Shown in pieces: positions 12,801-22,543 of a stretch of 64,000 nt of DNA. Positions within the stretch are counted from its first letter, which is position 1, and each line of letters begins with the position of its first letter. A program made the translations under genes and the position numbers. The notes under the pieces are model-generated. The model was not told the origin of the DNA. It worked only from the letters and a program-made list of their open reading frames with translations, and did no database searches. This DNA comes from Mytilus trossulus (lineage: Eukaryota > Mollusca > Bivalvia > Mytilida > Mytilidae), in the NCBI RefSeq assembly GCF_036588685.1, contig NC_086378.1, positions 15,045,578 through 15,109,577 of the forward strand. Direction: 5' to 3'.

Positions 12801-15800
12801 AATAAGTTACTCTAAGAATGTGGGAAACTTCTCATTAAATTTATATAATACTAAAAAAGAAGACAATGGTACTTACGTTTATGTTACCAATATCAACAGC
12901 AATAGAAGTGGGATAACTCTAGTTGTTCTAGGTAAGTTGTTTGTCTCAACTATTTGAGGTAAAAGAAGCAAGTAGGCGTTCTGTTTCAAGTAGCAACAAT
13001 GTATTATTGTTGGGTTTTTCTTTTATTATATTTGGCTAAGGAAACCACAATTGGTAGATCAAAACAATTAAGTTATATTGTTATTTTAGCATTTGCATGA
13101 ATTACATTGACTATATTTCACTGAAATGTCCTTAATGAATTATAGAAGCCAAATTGAGGTGAAATAGAAAAAAATATGCTTCTGTTTACTCATCTGACCT
13201 ACTTCCAGAACTTGCAAGTAATTTGTATATGAAGTTGAAATCCAATCTGCCAGACTTCAGTTCATACAAATCCCTGTTATTATTATGATTATAGCTATTA
13301 TAGTTTCATAACAACATGACATGTTCTTCTGTTTATTTAACTACACAGATATTGAATCTTTTCTATATATTAAAAATTTCTCTTGGAAATGTAATGAAAA
13401 CGAAATCTGTTTAAGACATTGCTTACATACATTGACATATATATCTTTCTGTCTTTATTTACAGATAAACTTGATTTACCAATTATACAAAATATTACCA
13501 CAAGTCTCTCATCAGGGAAAATATGGGCCAACATGAGCTGTACAGCTGAGCAGAAATCAGGTGCACCTTTATTCTACAGACCAACTTTTGAAGTGTTATG
13601 GAAATATCCCCTCGATGCCAGCTACAGTGTTATTCAGAATGGATCAAATTTAATCCTGGAGGAAGTTGACTGCAGCTCAGACAATTCACAGCCATTATTC
13701 TGCTCTGTCAGGGAATTAAAGGGAAGCTACTCTGACAGTCAACACTTTTATCCACACACACTCTGTAAGTTATATATGTATGTCAATAGGTCACAGAATT
13801 TAAATCTAGCATAAGATTATGTTTATGTGTATTATATATTAATACTTGATGGCAATTACAATTGCTTTGACTTTTGATGATTCTTTTGATCAAAATTTTG
13901 AAAATAGCTCAGTTTAAAATTTTTATGATATACAACAGAATTAACGAAGTTTTGATAGTTTGATGGTTAGAAAATATATATATTTAAGGCAATGATATGT
14001 TTATGTCATATAAGTTATATTAAGTATCCTAGTCTTGAAATTAGGCTACTTGTAGTCAAATGTTTAAAACATGCAAGCTTACGAATGACAGTTTGGCTTT
14101 GAATCTTTCTTCTTGCTTTCAAATGCTGGAAACATTACCATGTTGTTAGTATTGATACCTTTGTTTATACAGGTACATACAAGCCTGTTACATTTCCGCC
14201 ACCGTCAGAAGATGAGAAAAATGGTGGACTCATTGCAGGAGTTGTCATTCTTTGTAAGTACTGAAATAAAATTGGATGTAAATTGGTCCTACAGTGGAAT
14301 AAAAAAAAATAGCAAACCTGAAAATGTAATTCAACATAATATTTGAAATTTCATAAGTTCAGTAGAAGATTGTCTTCAGACTTTTTGTATCAGTCTTTTT
14401 TTTTGACAAGATCGATTAAAATTTGATTAAAAACAAATAAGAATTGTTATTGAAGATTATTTTTTTTCAGCTCTCATGTGTGCAGTTTTACTCATTATAG
14501 CTTACTGTGGGTAAGTTTTACCTACCTTAGTTAACATTGGTGGAAAAGTAAAATTATTTGCACAGAGGACAAAAAAAGAAGATGTGGTATGATTGCCAAT
14601 GAGACAACTATTCACAAAAGACCAAAATGACACAAACATTAACAACTATAGGTTACCGTACGGCCTTCAACAATGAGCAAAGCCCATACCGCATAGTCAG
14701 CTATAATAGGCCCCGATAGGACAATGTAAAACAATTCAAACGAGAAAACTAACGGCCTTATTTATGTAAAAAAATCAACAAAAAACAAATATGTAACACA
14801 TAAACAAACGACAACCACTGAATTACAGGCTCCTGACTTAGGACAGGCACATACATAAATAATGTGGCGGGGTTAAACATGTTAGCGGGATCACAACCCT
14901 CCCCCTAACCTGGGACAGTGGTATAACAGTTTAGATATTGGATTAAGAACAGACATGGGTTATCCATCTGACACAAAATTAGTACATGCACATAAAAAAA
15001 CAAAACCAAAGAAGCAAAGGAAAATTGCATTAATTCCTTAGCAACATAACCCTAAGAAACCTGTTTTATATGACTTTTAGAAATAGATAAATCTACTAGC
15101 TTAGCCTTCCTATTGGTTGATTAAATTGTTATATCTAAATTTGTTTGTGTGAAAGGGGAACCATAAATAATCTTACCATACCTAATCTTTTATAATATTT
15201 TACAGAAAAGATAAAGTAAAGATATGTTGCCGTAGTATATGTGGATTGTGTAAACGAAGTCCATTTTGTATTTGTAGAAAATGCACGAAAGGTAAGTCAA
15301 TTATATGTATACTTCTGTCCACAAAATTAACATTTGCCATTGCCAATATAAATCTTGTCATACAGATAAAGATTGTCGAGAAATATAAATTAGTCTAAAG
15401 CTAGTCCACAAGCCACTTGGAGCAGGCGTTTTAATATTACTATCTGGCCTGTAGGAAATCCACTACAGGCCAAAAGCATCCATCTAAAATTTTCTAAGCA
15501 AGTAGTGTAGGCCTGTGGCGGGAAGATGGAACTTTTTATACAATGTTTTGAAAGAACCAGGTAAAAAAGAAGTGTTCATTTTGACATAAATCATCAGATC
15601 TTCTGTCCATCTGTCTGTAGATAGTACAGGTCATCAATTCATCTAGAAATATTTGTGTCACTCTTTTTCGCAGGTACTCATATTTCCAGACAGAATGAAC
15701 TTGTATATGCATAGCCAAAAGATTTACAGTTACTGTGGATTCATTTATTTTCGTGGGTATCAATTTTGGATTGCTGAAAACTAACATACTGGTATTTGTG

Positions 15801-18800
15801 GATATTTGACTTTGTGGATTTACCAATCTCTGCATACAAAACCTATTGAAATTATGTTATTCGTTGAACATTTGAATTCGTTGTTCACCTATGCCCACGA
15901 AACCCTCGAAAATTGGTATCCAACCAATTATAATGAATCCACAGTATGTGCATTGTAAAGTGCGACTACTTTTCAGATATTACAGATACCTAGCTTCTTC
16001 CTGTTTGCAGAAACTTTGTATTTTTTTTAATATCTTGAAAGAATTTAAATTAATCTGTCAAATTTTTTTGCAGCAACTTTGCAGTGATGAGTGTTAAAGA
16101 AGTGAACACTAAACTGATCAGTGAAACATATACATCCTGGTTTCAAAAACTAATAATATGAGTAATGAGAGCATTCTTGTTCTGGATAGCAAGAAACAAA
16201 AACATGCCTTCAATACATCCACTTATCAATAAATCAGAATGTGAAATAATAACATCTTTATAGACAACATGTATATTTATCAACTATTTATCTTTTTCAG
16301 ATGACCTTGACTTTGACATTCATGAGCCTCGTTTTCAGATGCCACATGGTGATTTTGGGAGACATGATGATCTTGACTGGAGACAGATCCTTGATCTTTA
16401 TTCTGGTGATCATCCACCGACAGTACCTCCACCGAGACCAATGTTATCCACCCCAAGACCAGACCAATATCTCCCACCACCACCACCAAGGCCAGAGGCT
16501 CTACAAGGGACGTCATCATCTGATAATACAGTAACATTTGAAAATGATGGTAAGGAATTGTCAATTAAAACATGTTTTCCATCTTTGCTTTTGGAGAAAT
16601 AAGTAAATGGAGAAATTTAATATTTAATTGAATAGGTTCAACGTAATTATTATTAATAGCAATTGAACCATGAGGTTTGGTTTGTACAGTAAATGTATAA
16701 TGGTTAGTTTCATACCATGTTTTGAGTTTGTTCTGTATACCAAACTTGTTTACCTCAGTTTTTAACAACCCTAGGTATTTGATATTTACCATGAAGTGAA
16801 TTATACTGATAAAATTTAATTCTTGTTTAAGCTTACTTACTTTTAAGCTCACCTGGCCTAAAAGGCCATGTGAGCTTTTCTTATCACTTGGCGTCCGTCG
16901 TCGTCGTCGTCTGTCGTCGTTAACAATTTTTCAAACATCTTCTCCTCTGAAACTACTGAATGGATTTAAATGAAACTTAACATGATTGTTCCTTAGAGTA
17001 TCCTGCACAAAGTGTGCGCTTCGATTTTTGATCCGTCAAAAAACATGGCCGCCGTTACTTGAAATAGAACATAGGGGTCAAATGCAGTTTTTGGCTTATA
17101 TCTCAAAAACGAAAGCATTTAGAGCAAATCTGACATTGGGTTAAAATGTTCCTTAGGTCAAGATCCATCAGCCCTGAAATTTTCAGATGAATCAAACAAA
17201 CCATTGTTGGGTTGCTGCCACTTAATTGGTAATTTTAAGGAAATTTTGCAGTTTTTGGTCATTATCTTGAATATTATTATAGATAAAGATAAACTGTAAA
17301 CAGCAAAAATGATCAGCAGAGTAAGATCTACAAATAAGTTAAATGACCAAAATTGTCAAGTGACCCCGTAAGGGGTTATTGTCCTTTAATGGCAATTTTT
17401 CACAATTTGTTCATCATATTTGCTTACTTTAAAAAATCTTCTCCTCTGAAACTACTGAATGGATTTGGATGAAACTTAGCATGATTGTTCCTTAGATTAT
17501 CCTGCACAAAGTGTGTGCTGAGATTTTTGATCCGTCAAAAAACATGGCCGCCGTTACTTAAAATAGAACATAGGGGTCAAATGCAGTTTTTGGCTTATAT
17601 CTCAAAAACGAAAGCATTTAGAGCAAATCTGACATGGGGTTAATATGTTCATTAGGTCAAGATCTATCAGCCCTGAAATTTTCAGATGAATCAAACAAAC
17701 CATTGTTGGGTTGCTGCCACTTAATTGGTAATTTTAAGGAAATTTTGCAGTTTTTGGTCATTATCTTGAATATTATTATAGATAAAGATAAACTGTAAAC
17801 AGCAAAAATGATCAGCAAAGTAAGATCTACAAATAAGTTAAATGACCAAAATTGTCAAGTGACCCCTTAAGGGGTTATTGTCCTGTAATGGCAATTTTTC
17901 ACAATTTGTTCATCATATTTGCTTACTTTAAAAAATCTTCTCCTCTGAAACTACTGAATGGATTTGGATGAAACTTAGCATGATTGTTCCTTAGATTATC
18001 CTGCACAAAGTGTGTGCTGAGATTTTTGATCCGTCAAAAAACATGGCCGCCGTTACTTAAAATAGAACATAGGGGTCAAATGCAGTTTTTGGCTTATATC
18101 TCAAAAACGAAAGCATTTAGAGCAAATCTGACATGGGGTTAATATGTTCATTAGGTCAAGATCTATCAGCCCTGAAATTTTCAGATGAATCAAACAAACC
18201 ATTGTTGGGTTGCTGCCACTTAATTGGTAATTTTAAGGAAATTTTGCAGTTTTTGGTCATTATCTTGAATATTATTATAGATAAAGATAAACTGTAAACA
18301 GCAAAAATGATCAGCAAAGTAAGATCTACAAATAAGTTAAATGACCAAAATTGTCAAGTGACCCCTTAAGGGGTTATTGTCCTTAAATGGCAATTTTTCA
18401 CAATTTGTTCATCATACATGTATTTGCTAACTTTAAAAAATCTTCTCCTCTGAAACTACTGAATGGATTTGGATGAAACTTAATATGATTGTTCCTTAGA
18501 GTATCCTGCACAAAGTGTGCCCTGAAATTTTCAGATGAATCAAACAAACCATTGTTGGGTTGCTGCCACTTAATTGGTAATTTTAAGGAAATTTTGCAGT
18601 TTTTGGTCATTATCTTGAATATTATTATAGATAAAGATAAACTGTAAACAGCAAAAATGATCAGCAAAGTAAGATCTACAAAAAAGTTAAATGACCAAAA
18701 TTGTCAAGTGACCCCTTAAGGGGTTATTGTCCTGTAATGGCAATTTTTCACAATTTGTTCATCATATTTGCTTACTTTAAAAAATCTTCTCCTCTGAAAC

Positions 18801-21800
18801 TACTGAATGGATTTGGATGAAACTTAGCATGATTGTTCCTTAGATTATCCTGCACAAAGTGTGTGCTTAGATTTTTGATCCGTCAAAAAACATGGCCACC
18901 TTACTTAAAATAGAACATAGGGGTCAAATGCAGTTTTTGGCTTATATCTCAAAAACGAAAGCATTTAGAGCAAATCTGACATGAGGTAAAAATGTTTATT
19001 AGGTCAAGATCTATCAGCCCTGAAATTTTCAGATAAATCAAACAAACCATCGTTGGGTTGCTGCCACTTAATTGGTAATTTTAAGAGCAGTTTTTGGACA
19101 TTATCTTGAATATTATTATAGATAAAGATAAACTGTAAACAGCAAAAATGATCAGCAAAGTAAGATCTACAAATAAGTCAATTTGACCAAAGTTTTCAAT
19201 TGACCTCTTAAGGAGTTATTGCCCTTTTAAGACTTTTTTTCACAATTTGTTCATCATGTTGACTTACTTTTAAAAATCTTCTCCTTTGAAACTGCTGTAT
19301 CAATTTCAGCCAAACTTAGGTAAATGAGTTTCAGAGTTTCAGAATATCTAGTATAAATTTTATATTTCATTTCCTTGTATGTCAAGAAACATAGCTCCTA
19401 TGGCCAAAATAGAACATAGGAGAAAATGATTTTTTTTTTACTTTTGAAGAGAATAGGACGATTTAAAGAACATTTAAATAAATTGAAAAGCCAAAATAAT
19501 CATTGATGAGAGATTAAACCAAAAAAATTCAGGTGAGCGATTCAGGCTCTTGAGAGCCTCTTGTTTACTTATCATTATTTGATTATGACAATTGAAACAT
19601 CAATGTGTTGTACAAAATGTTAGTTTTTCAACAGTTTTATGTTTTTTATGCCCCACCTACAATAGTAGAAGGGCATTATGTTTTATGGTCTGTGGCTCCG
19701 TTCGTTCGTCTGTGCGTCTGTCTGTTCGTTCGTTCAGGTTAAAGTTTTTGGTCAAGGTAGTTTTTGATGAAGCTGAAGTCCAATCAACTTTAAACTTAGT
19801 ACACTTGTTGCTTATGATATGATCTTTCTAATTTTAAAGCCAAATTAGACTTTTGACTTCAATTTCACGGTGAAATGAAAGTGGAAGTTTCAGGTTAAAG
19901 TTTTTGGTCAAGGTAGTTTTTGATGAAATTGAAGTCCAATCAACTTGAAACTTAGTACATATGTTCCCTATAGTATAATCTTTCTAATTTTAATGCCAAA
20001 TTAGCTTATTACCCAATTTCACGGTCCATGGAACATGCAAAAGGATAGTGCGAGTGGGGCATCCGTGTACTTTGGACACATTCTTGTTTCTATGTGACTT
20101 CATTCAAAGCAATGGTATTTTGGTAAGATACATGTTTGTGAATTCATTGTATGTATAGAACTGGTTTTTTTGTTTTAGAAAGTGGTATAGATAACCCTGA
20201 TTTCCAGGATGATGAAGAAACAGTAAATGGTGATGACATCACTGTGTCTGATGTTAGTACATTAGGGGCAACAGGGGTTGACCATTCTACACTTGTAAGA
20301 GAAGTGGAAACATGTAAGTTTCTTATTATATTTTACATTAAAAAAAAACGCATATATATCTTGGAAGGGTGAGGTTGCTTGATAAGTTTGATAACTCTAA
20401 TGTTGTTAGTTATTTATTTAAAGTAAGAATTACTAATTTTGAAATGTCATACATTCATATTTCAATTATTTGATCACATGTACTACCAAATATTCCAATA
20501 GCTAAGCGTGAATATTTATATTAATTCCTCATATATAGGGATTTGATTCTAAAAGTTCCATATAAACCTTTTTTATACCCATGCTGTAGAACCAAATGTT
20601 TTGAAACTGATATTACCACAAAACTCAGATCAATCTGGCATCATCTGTGTTTGATGGACACTTTTCCAATTTATTTGACTCTTTTTAAAATAGATATAGT
20701 AATTACTAATGTCATCTTTGATCAATGTTCCTTCAATTAAGTTCGATATTCAAATAACAAAGCAGCAACTTACCACATTGACTTTCAATTATAATAAGCT
20801 CTACACATTTTACAGCCAAAAGATATAGTACCGTATTTGGGCATGTATAGTCAGCACTTTTTTTCCTTAAATATGTAGTTTGTACAAGGGGTGCGGACTA
20901 TACACAACTATAGACGGTTTTTGAAATTTCGTTTTTTCTGCATTCATAATGTATATTGGAGACGTTTACTATATTTATTTCTTTTAATTCTTATTCTTTT
21001 ATTCTTTTTTAACTTTTCTCTTCAAAATTGATTATTCAAAGTAAAGGTGTGACATCCTGCATAGGTAATCAAGAGGGGTAATCTAATAAATACCAGAGTA
21101 TAAACTGATAATAGTAAACCAGAAGAAAACTTTGCTGATGCAAGGATGTAAGCCAATCATAAAATTTATTTTGATATTTTTTGGTAATACATTTTTTTAT
21201 GATTATCTTTTAAACAGGTTTAGCCCATTTAAAGAAGCTGTTGAATTCTACTGAGAACCAGGTTCAAGTGAGACGAGACAATATCATTGAAGATCTCATC
21301 AATATTTACACTGATCCCACAATCCTTCAGTCATATTTACATATCAACGTTTTGGGTGAACCTGGGTCCGACTGGGGTGGGGTCAGCAGGGATATATTTA
21401 CCTCGTTCTGGAATGAAGCCACTGCGTTGTACTTCAAAGGTAATGATGTACATGTGCCTTATTTACCTCCACATAAAATGGAGGAGGAGAGAAACTTTCT
21501 GTTGATGGGGCGTATTCTTGCTCACAGTACTGCAATTCTTGGCTATATTCCAATATCCATTTGTAAAAGTTGTATGATGGTGACAATCTTCAATACAACT
21601 CATATTGAATCCAATACTCTATTGGAAGACTTTCTACTGTTTGTTGATCTCAAAGATAGAAACCTAATCCAAAGTGCTTTAAATGACTTCTCTGGTTTAT
21701 CTGAAGACCAAAAAGAGGATCTCCAGAATTTGTTTTACCAGTTTGAAATGGGCTGCATACTTAAAGAAGAAACTTTCCGTGACCAGCTGTTAAATATGGC

Positions 21801-22275
21801 AAGAAATGAACTGGTTTTAAAACCAAGATCTCTTTGTGAAAAGTTACGACTAGGAATTCCAGAAGTGCATTTTGATCAATTTTGGTCTCAAATGACAATA
21901 GATCATATCAGCATACTTCATGCAAGATTAAAACCAACACCTGAAAAAGTTGTCAAATGTTTAAAATTAGCCGAACCTTTAAGGTTACTGGACATGAGAA
22001 GAAGAAAAGTTTTCCAGTATTTCAAAGATTTCATTGAACAGCTTGGAGACGAAGATTTACAAAAATTTCTACAATTTATCACTGGACAAAATTGTGTGCC
22101 TAAACGTACAATCTCCGTCCAATTTTCTAATCTAAGTGGTGCTGAAAGGAGACCAGTAGCGCATACATGTGGCTACCTAATTGAAATTCCTGAAGCTTAT
22201 GAAAATTATACAGATTTTGAAACAGAATTTAGGAATGTGTTACAATCTGACATTTTGAGATTTGATGTACAGTAA
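9774..22275 (+). CDS. Ig-domain single-pass membrane receptor with cytoplasmic HECT E3 ubiquitin ligase domain
   Basis: Ten coding exons: 9774-9831, 11585-11929, 12641-12931, 13465-13764, 14173-14253, 14471-14510, 15206-15291, 16301-16549, 20179-20313, 21218-22275. All junctions have GT/AG sites and compatible phases, and together they give 880 residues ending in TAA. Domains in order: signal peptide 1-19, three Ig-like exons 20-331, a short stalk, transmembrane helix about 351-371, cysteine cluster 379-398, proline-rich and acidic linker 401-528, HECT domain about 540-880 with likely catalytic Cys846. By family knowledge HECT domains take ubiquitin from an E2 onto this cysteine and pass it to substrates, so the protein should be a plasma-membrane receptor that ubiquitinates cytoplasmic targets or itself. 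Ligand and substrates are unknown. The exon chain is inferred from phase and needs a transcript; the least certain join is the last. Confidence 0.83.
10700..10905 (+). repeat. Dispersed repeat, GGACCTTTATTGG family, copy 2
   Basis: Relative of 7679-7860, here with tandem GGGATTTGGGATT-like phrases and a CAGGATCAGGACCCCTCCTA end. It lies in the first coding intron of the Ig-HECT gene. The 70-residue frame over it is not a gene. Confidence 0.65.
11585..11929 (+). CDS. Coding exon 2: Ig-like domain 1
   Basis: Phase 1-1 exon of 345 bp, residues about 20-134. It has six cysteines (in PCVVP, FCCVT, YPCDV, VSCKS and FGCRYYG), more than a plain Ig pair, and a beta-strand-rich pattern. The domain call rests on exon size, phase, cysteine placement and the neighbouring exons; the sequence itself is diverged and the exact Ig class cannot be stated. 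Confidence 0.65.
11970..12060 (+). repeat. Dispersed repeat fragment, GAGAATGGAAATGGGGAATGTG family
   Basis: ATTGAGAATGGAAATGGGGA and TGTGTCAAAGAGACAAC recur in reverse orientation at 43445-43505, 48915-48970 and, shorter, 62290-62325. Intronic here. Confidence 0.75.
12188..12386. mobile_element. 199-bp inverted-repeat element (MITE-like)
   Basis: Perfect 13-bp terminal inverted repeats: GGGTCTCATTGGG at 12188-12200 and CCCAATGAGACCC at 12374-12386. The interior is GC-richer than its surroundings (GCGGGACCCGGG-type phrases) and has no coding capacity. No clear target duplication is seen. It sits in the intron between Ig exons 1 and 2. Confidence 0.65.
12641..12931 (+). CDS. Coding exon 3: cysteine-free Ig-like domain 2
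   Basis: Phase 1-1 exon of 291 bp, residues about 135-231. It has LTWNN in the strand C tryptophan position and KKEDNGTYVYV, a good DxGxY motif before strand F, both hallmarks of V/I-set Ig folds. It has no cysteine, so the canonical disulfide is absent. There are many N-glycosylation sequons (NIT, NST, NKS, NFS, NGT, NRS). Confidence 0.75.
13465..13764 (+). CDS. Coding exon 4: Ig-like domain 3
   Basis: Phase 1-1 exon of 300 bp, residues about 232-331. It contains MSCTAEQ, a tryptophan in VLWKYP, VDCSS and LFCSVREL, arranged as B-strand Cys, C-strand Trp and F-strand Cys. Sequons NIT, NMS and NGS are present. It is the membrane-proximal extracellular domain. Confidence 0.7.
14173..15291 (+). 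CDS. Coding exons 5-7: stalk, transmembrane helix and seven-cysteine juxtamembrane cluster
   Basis: Exons 14173-14253, 14471-14510 and 15206-15291. The stalk has PPPSEDEKN; the helix runs from about Leu351 to Cys371 (LIAGVVILSLMCAVLLIIAY) and is split by the intron at 14254. Exon 7 gives a basic stop-transfer region with the pattern CC-x3-C-x2-C-x5-C-x-C-x2-C at residues 379-398. The intron between 14511 and 15205 carries a dispersed repeat. The cysteines could be palmitoylated or bind metal; neither is shown. Confidence 0.8.
14570..15000 (+). repeat. Longest copy of the GATGTGGTATGATTGCCAATGAG dispersed repeat
   Basis: Starts with an A-run and GAAGATGTGGTATGATTGCC, continues through AACAATGAGCAAAGCCCATA, AACTAACGGCCTTATTTATG and TGTTAGCGGGATCACAACCC, and ends in an adenine-rich segment near 15000. 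It has no conserved frame and lies in an intron of the Ig-HECT gene. Confidence 0.8.
15731..15946. mobile_element. 216-bp TA-flanked inverted-repeat element (MITE-like)
   Basis: Begins TACTGTGGATTCATTTATTT and ends AATGAATCCACAGTA, so the termini are inverted repeats of CTGTGGATTCATT flanked by TA. Inner arms also match imperfectly (CGTGGGTATCAATTTTGG versus AATTGGTATCC). TA flanks fit Tc1/mariner-type insertion; assignment is inference. Intronic. Confidence 0.65.
16301..20313 (+). CDS. Coding exons 8-9: proline-rich and acidic cytoplasmic linker
   Basis: Exons 16301-16549 and 20179-20313, separated by a 3.6-kb intron filled with repeats. Exon 8 is rich in Asp and Pro and has VPPPRPM and LPPPPPRPEA, class II-like SH3-binding or WW-type proline motifs. 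Exon 9 is acidic (NPDFQDDEETVNGDD) and rich in Ser/Thr. No folded domain is recognised, so this is probably a flexible tether that recruits adaptors or ligase substrates. Confidence 0.75.
16846..19566. repeat. Hairpin-ended mollusc repeat expanded by a 499-bp tandem array
   Basis: The left end at 16846-16876 is a hairpin (AGCTCACCTGGCC...GGCCATGTGAGCT). The right end at 19544-19559 is AGGCTCT-TG-AGAGCCT followed by CTTGTTT. The phrase TCTCCTCTGAAACTACTGAA starts at 16941, 17440, 17939, 18444 and 18788, with a diverged one at 19280: spacings of 499, 499, 505, 344 and 492. The 344 spacing is a unit with an internal deletion. Copies 2 and 3 are nearly identical, so the expansion is recent. It fills most of the intron between coding exons 8 and 9. 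Confidence 0.9.
19644..20091 (+). repeat. Dispersed repeat, TATGCCCCACCTACAATAG family, near full length
   Basis: Starts TTTTATGCCCCACCTACAAT and ends GAGTGGGGCATCCGTGTACT...GGACACATTCTTGTTT. AGGTTAAAGTTTTTGGTCAA is repeated internally about 160 bp apart. Reverse or partial relatives lie at 34052-34140, 39995-40150, 45675-45929 and 57945-58230. Confidence 0.8.
21218..22275 (+). CDS. Coding exon 10: complete HECT domain in a single exon
   Basis: Residues 529-880. VRRDNIIED (from 546) and the N-lobe core GEPGSDWGGVSRD (DWGGV at 580-584) match the family VRR...DxGGVxRE pattern; FLLMGRILAHS follows as the next helix. The C-lobe has LQFITGQNCVP (family TGxxxxP), then RPVAHTCGYLIEIP. Cys846 in HTC lies 34 residues from the C-terminus, where HECT catalytic cysteines normally sit. 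The residue after the cysteine is Gly, not the usual Phe. The whole domain and stop codon lie on one exon, which resembles the intron-poor G2E3-like HECT genes of invertebrates. Confidence 0.9.
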
Positions 22276-22543
22276 ATTTAAAATTGTTCTGTTTGATTTA
22301 ATTTATTTGAGTTGTTTTGTGTTATCACCATCACAGCATATAATGCTATTCCACTGTTTTCTCATCGTTTCATAATGTATAGTCCGTCCAGATCAAGACA
22401 TCACACATGTCACAAGAGTTTATGATAATCACCATTATTACTTTTGATTGAGAGAAAATTTCTTTTCTACCTCAATATATTTTTAGAAACCCTAACTTAA
22501 GTCAGGTGCAGTTAATTTTTATGATGTTTAATGCTCAAATAAA
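22276..22543 (+). other. 3' UTR of the Ig-HECT gene to first poly(A) signal
   Basis: AT-rich non-coding DNA after the TAA at 22273-22275. AATAAA is at 22538-22543. A longer 3' UTR cannot be excluded because the next several kilobases are also gene-free. Confidence 0.5.

Noticed and set aside
16280-16602. Frames on the - strand and in other + frames over coding exon 8
   Set aside because: Shadows of the real exon, whose frame is fixed by splice phase and the proline-rich reading.
21241-22275. HECT frame as a free-standing 344-residue gene starting at its first ATG
   Set aside because: A TTTTAAACAG acceptor at 21217 and phase-1 continuity with the upstream exons favour a spliced fusion; kept as the main alternative in the finding on the receptor.
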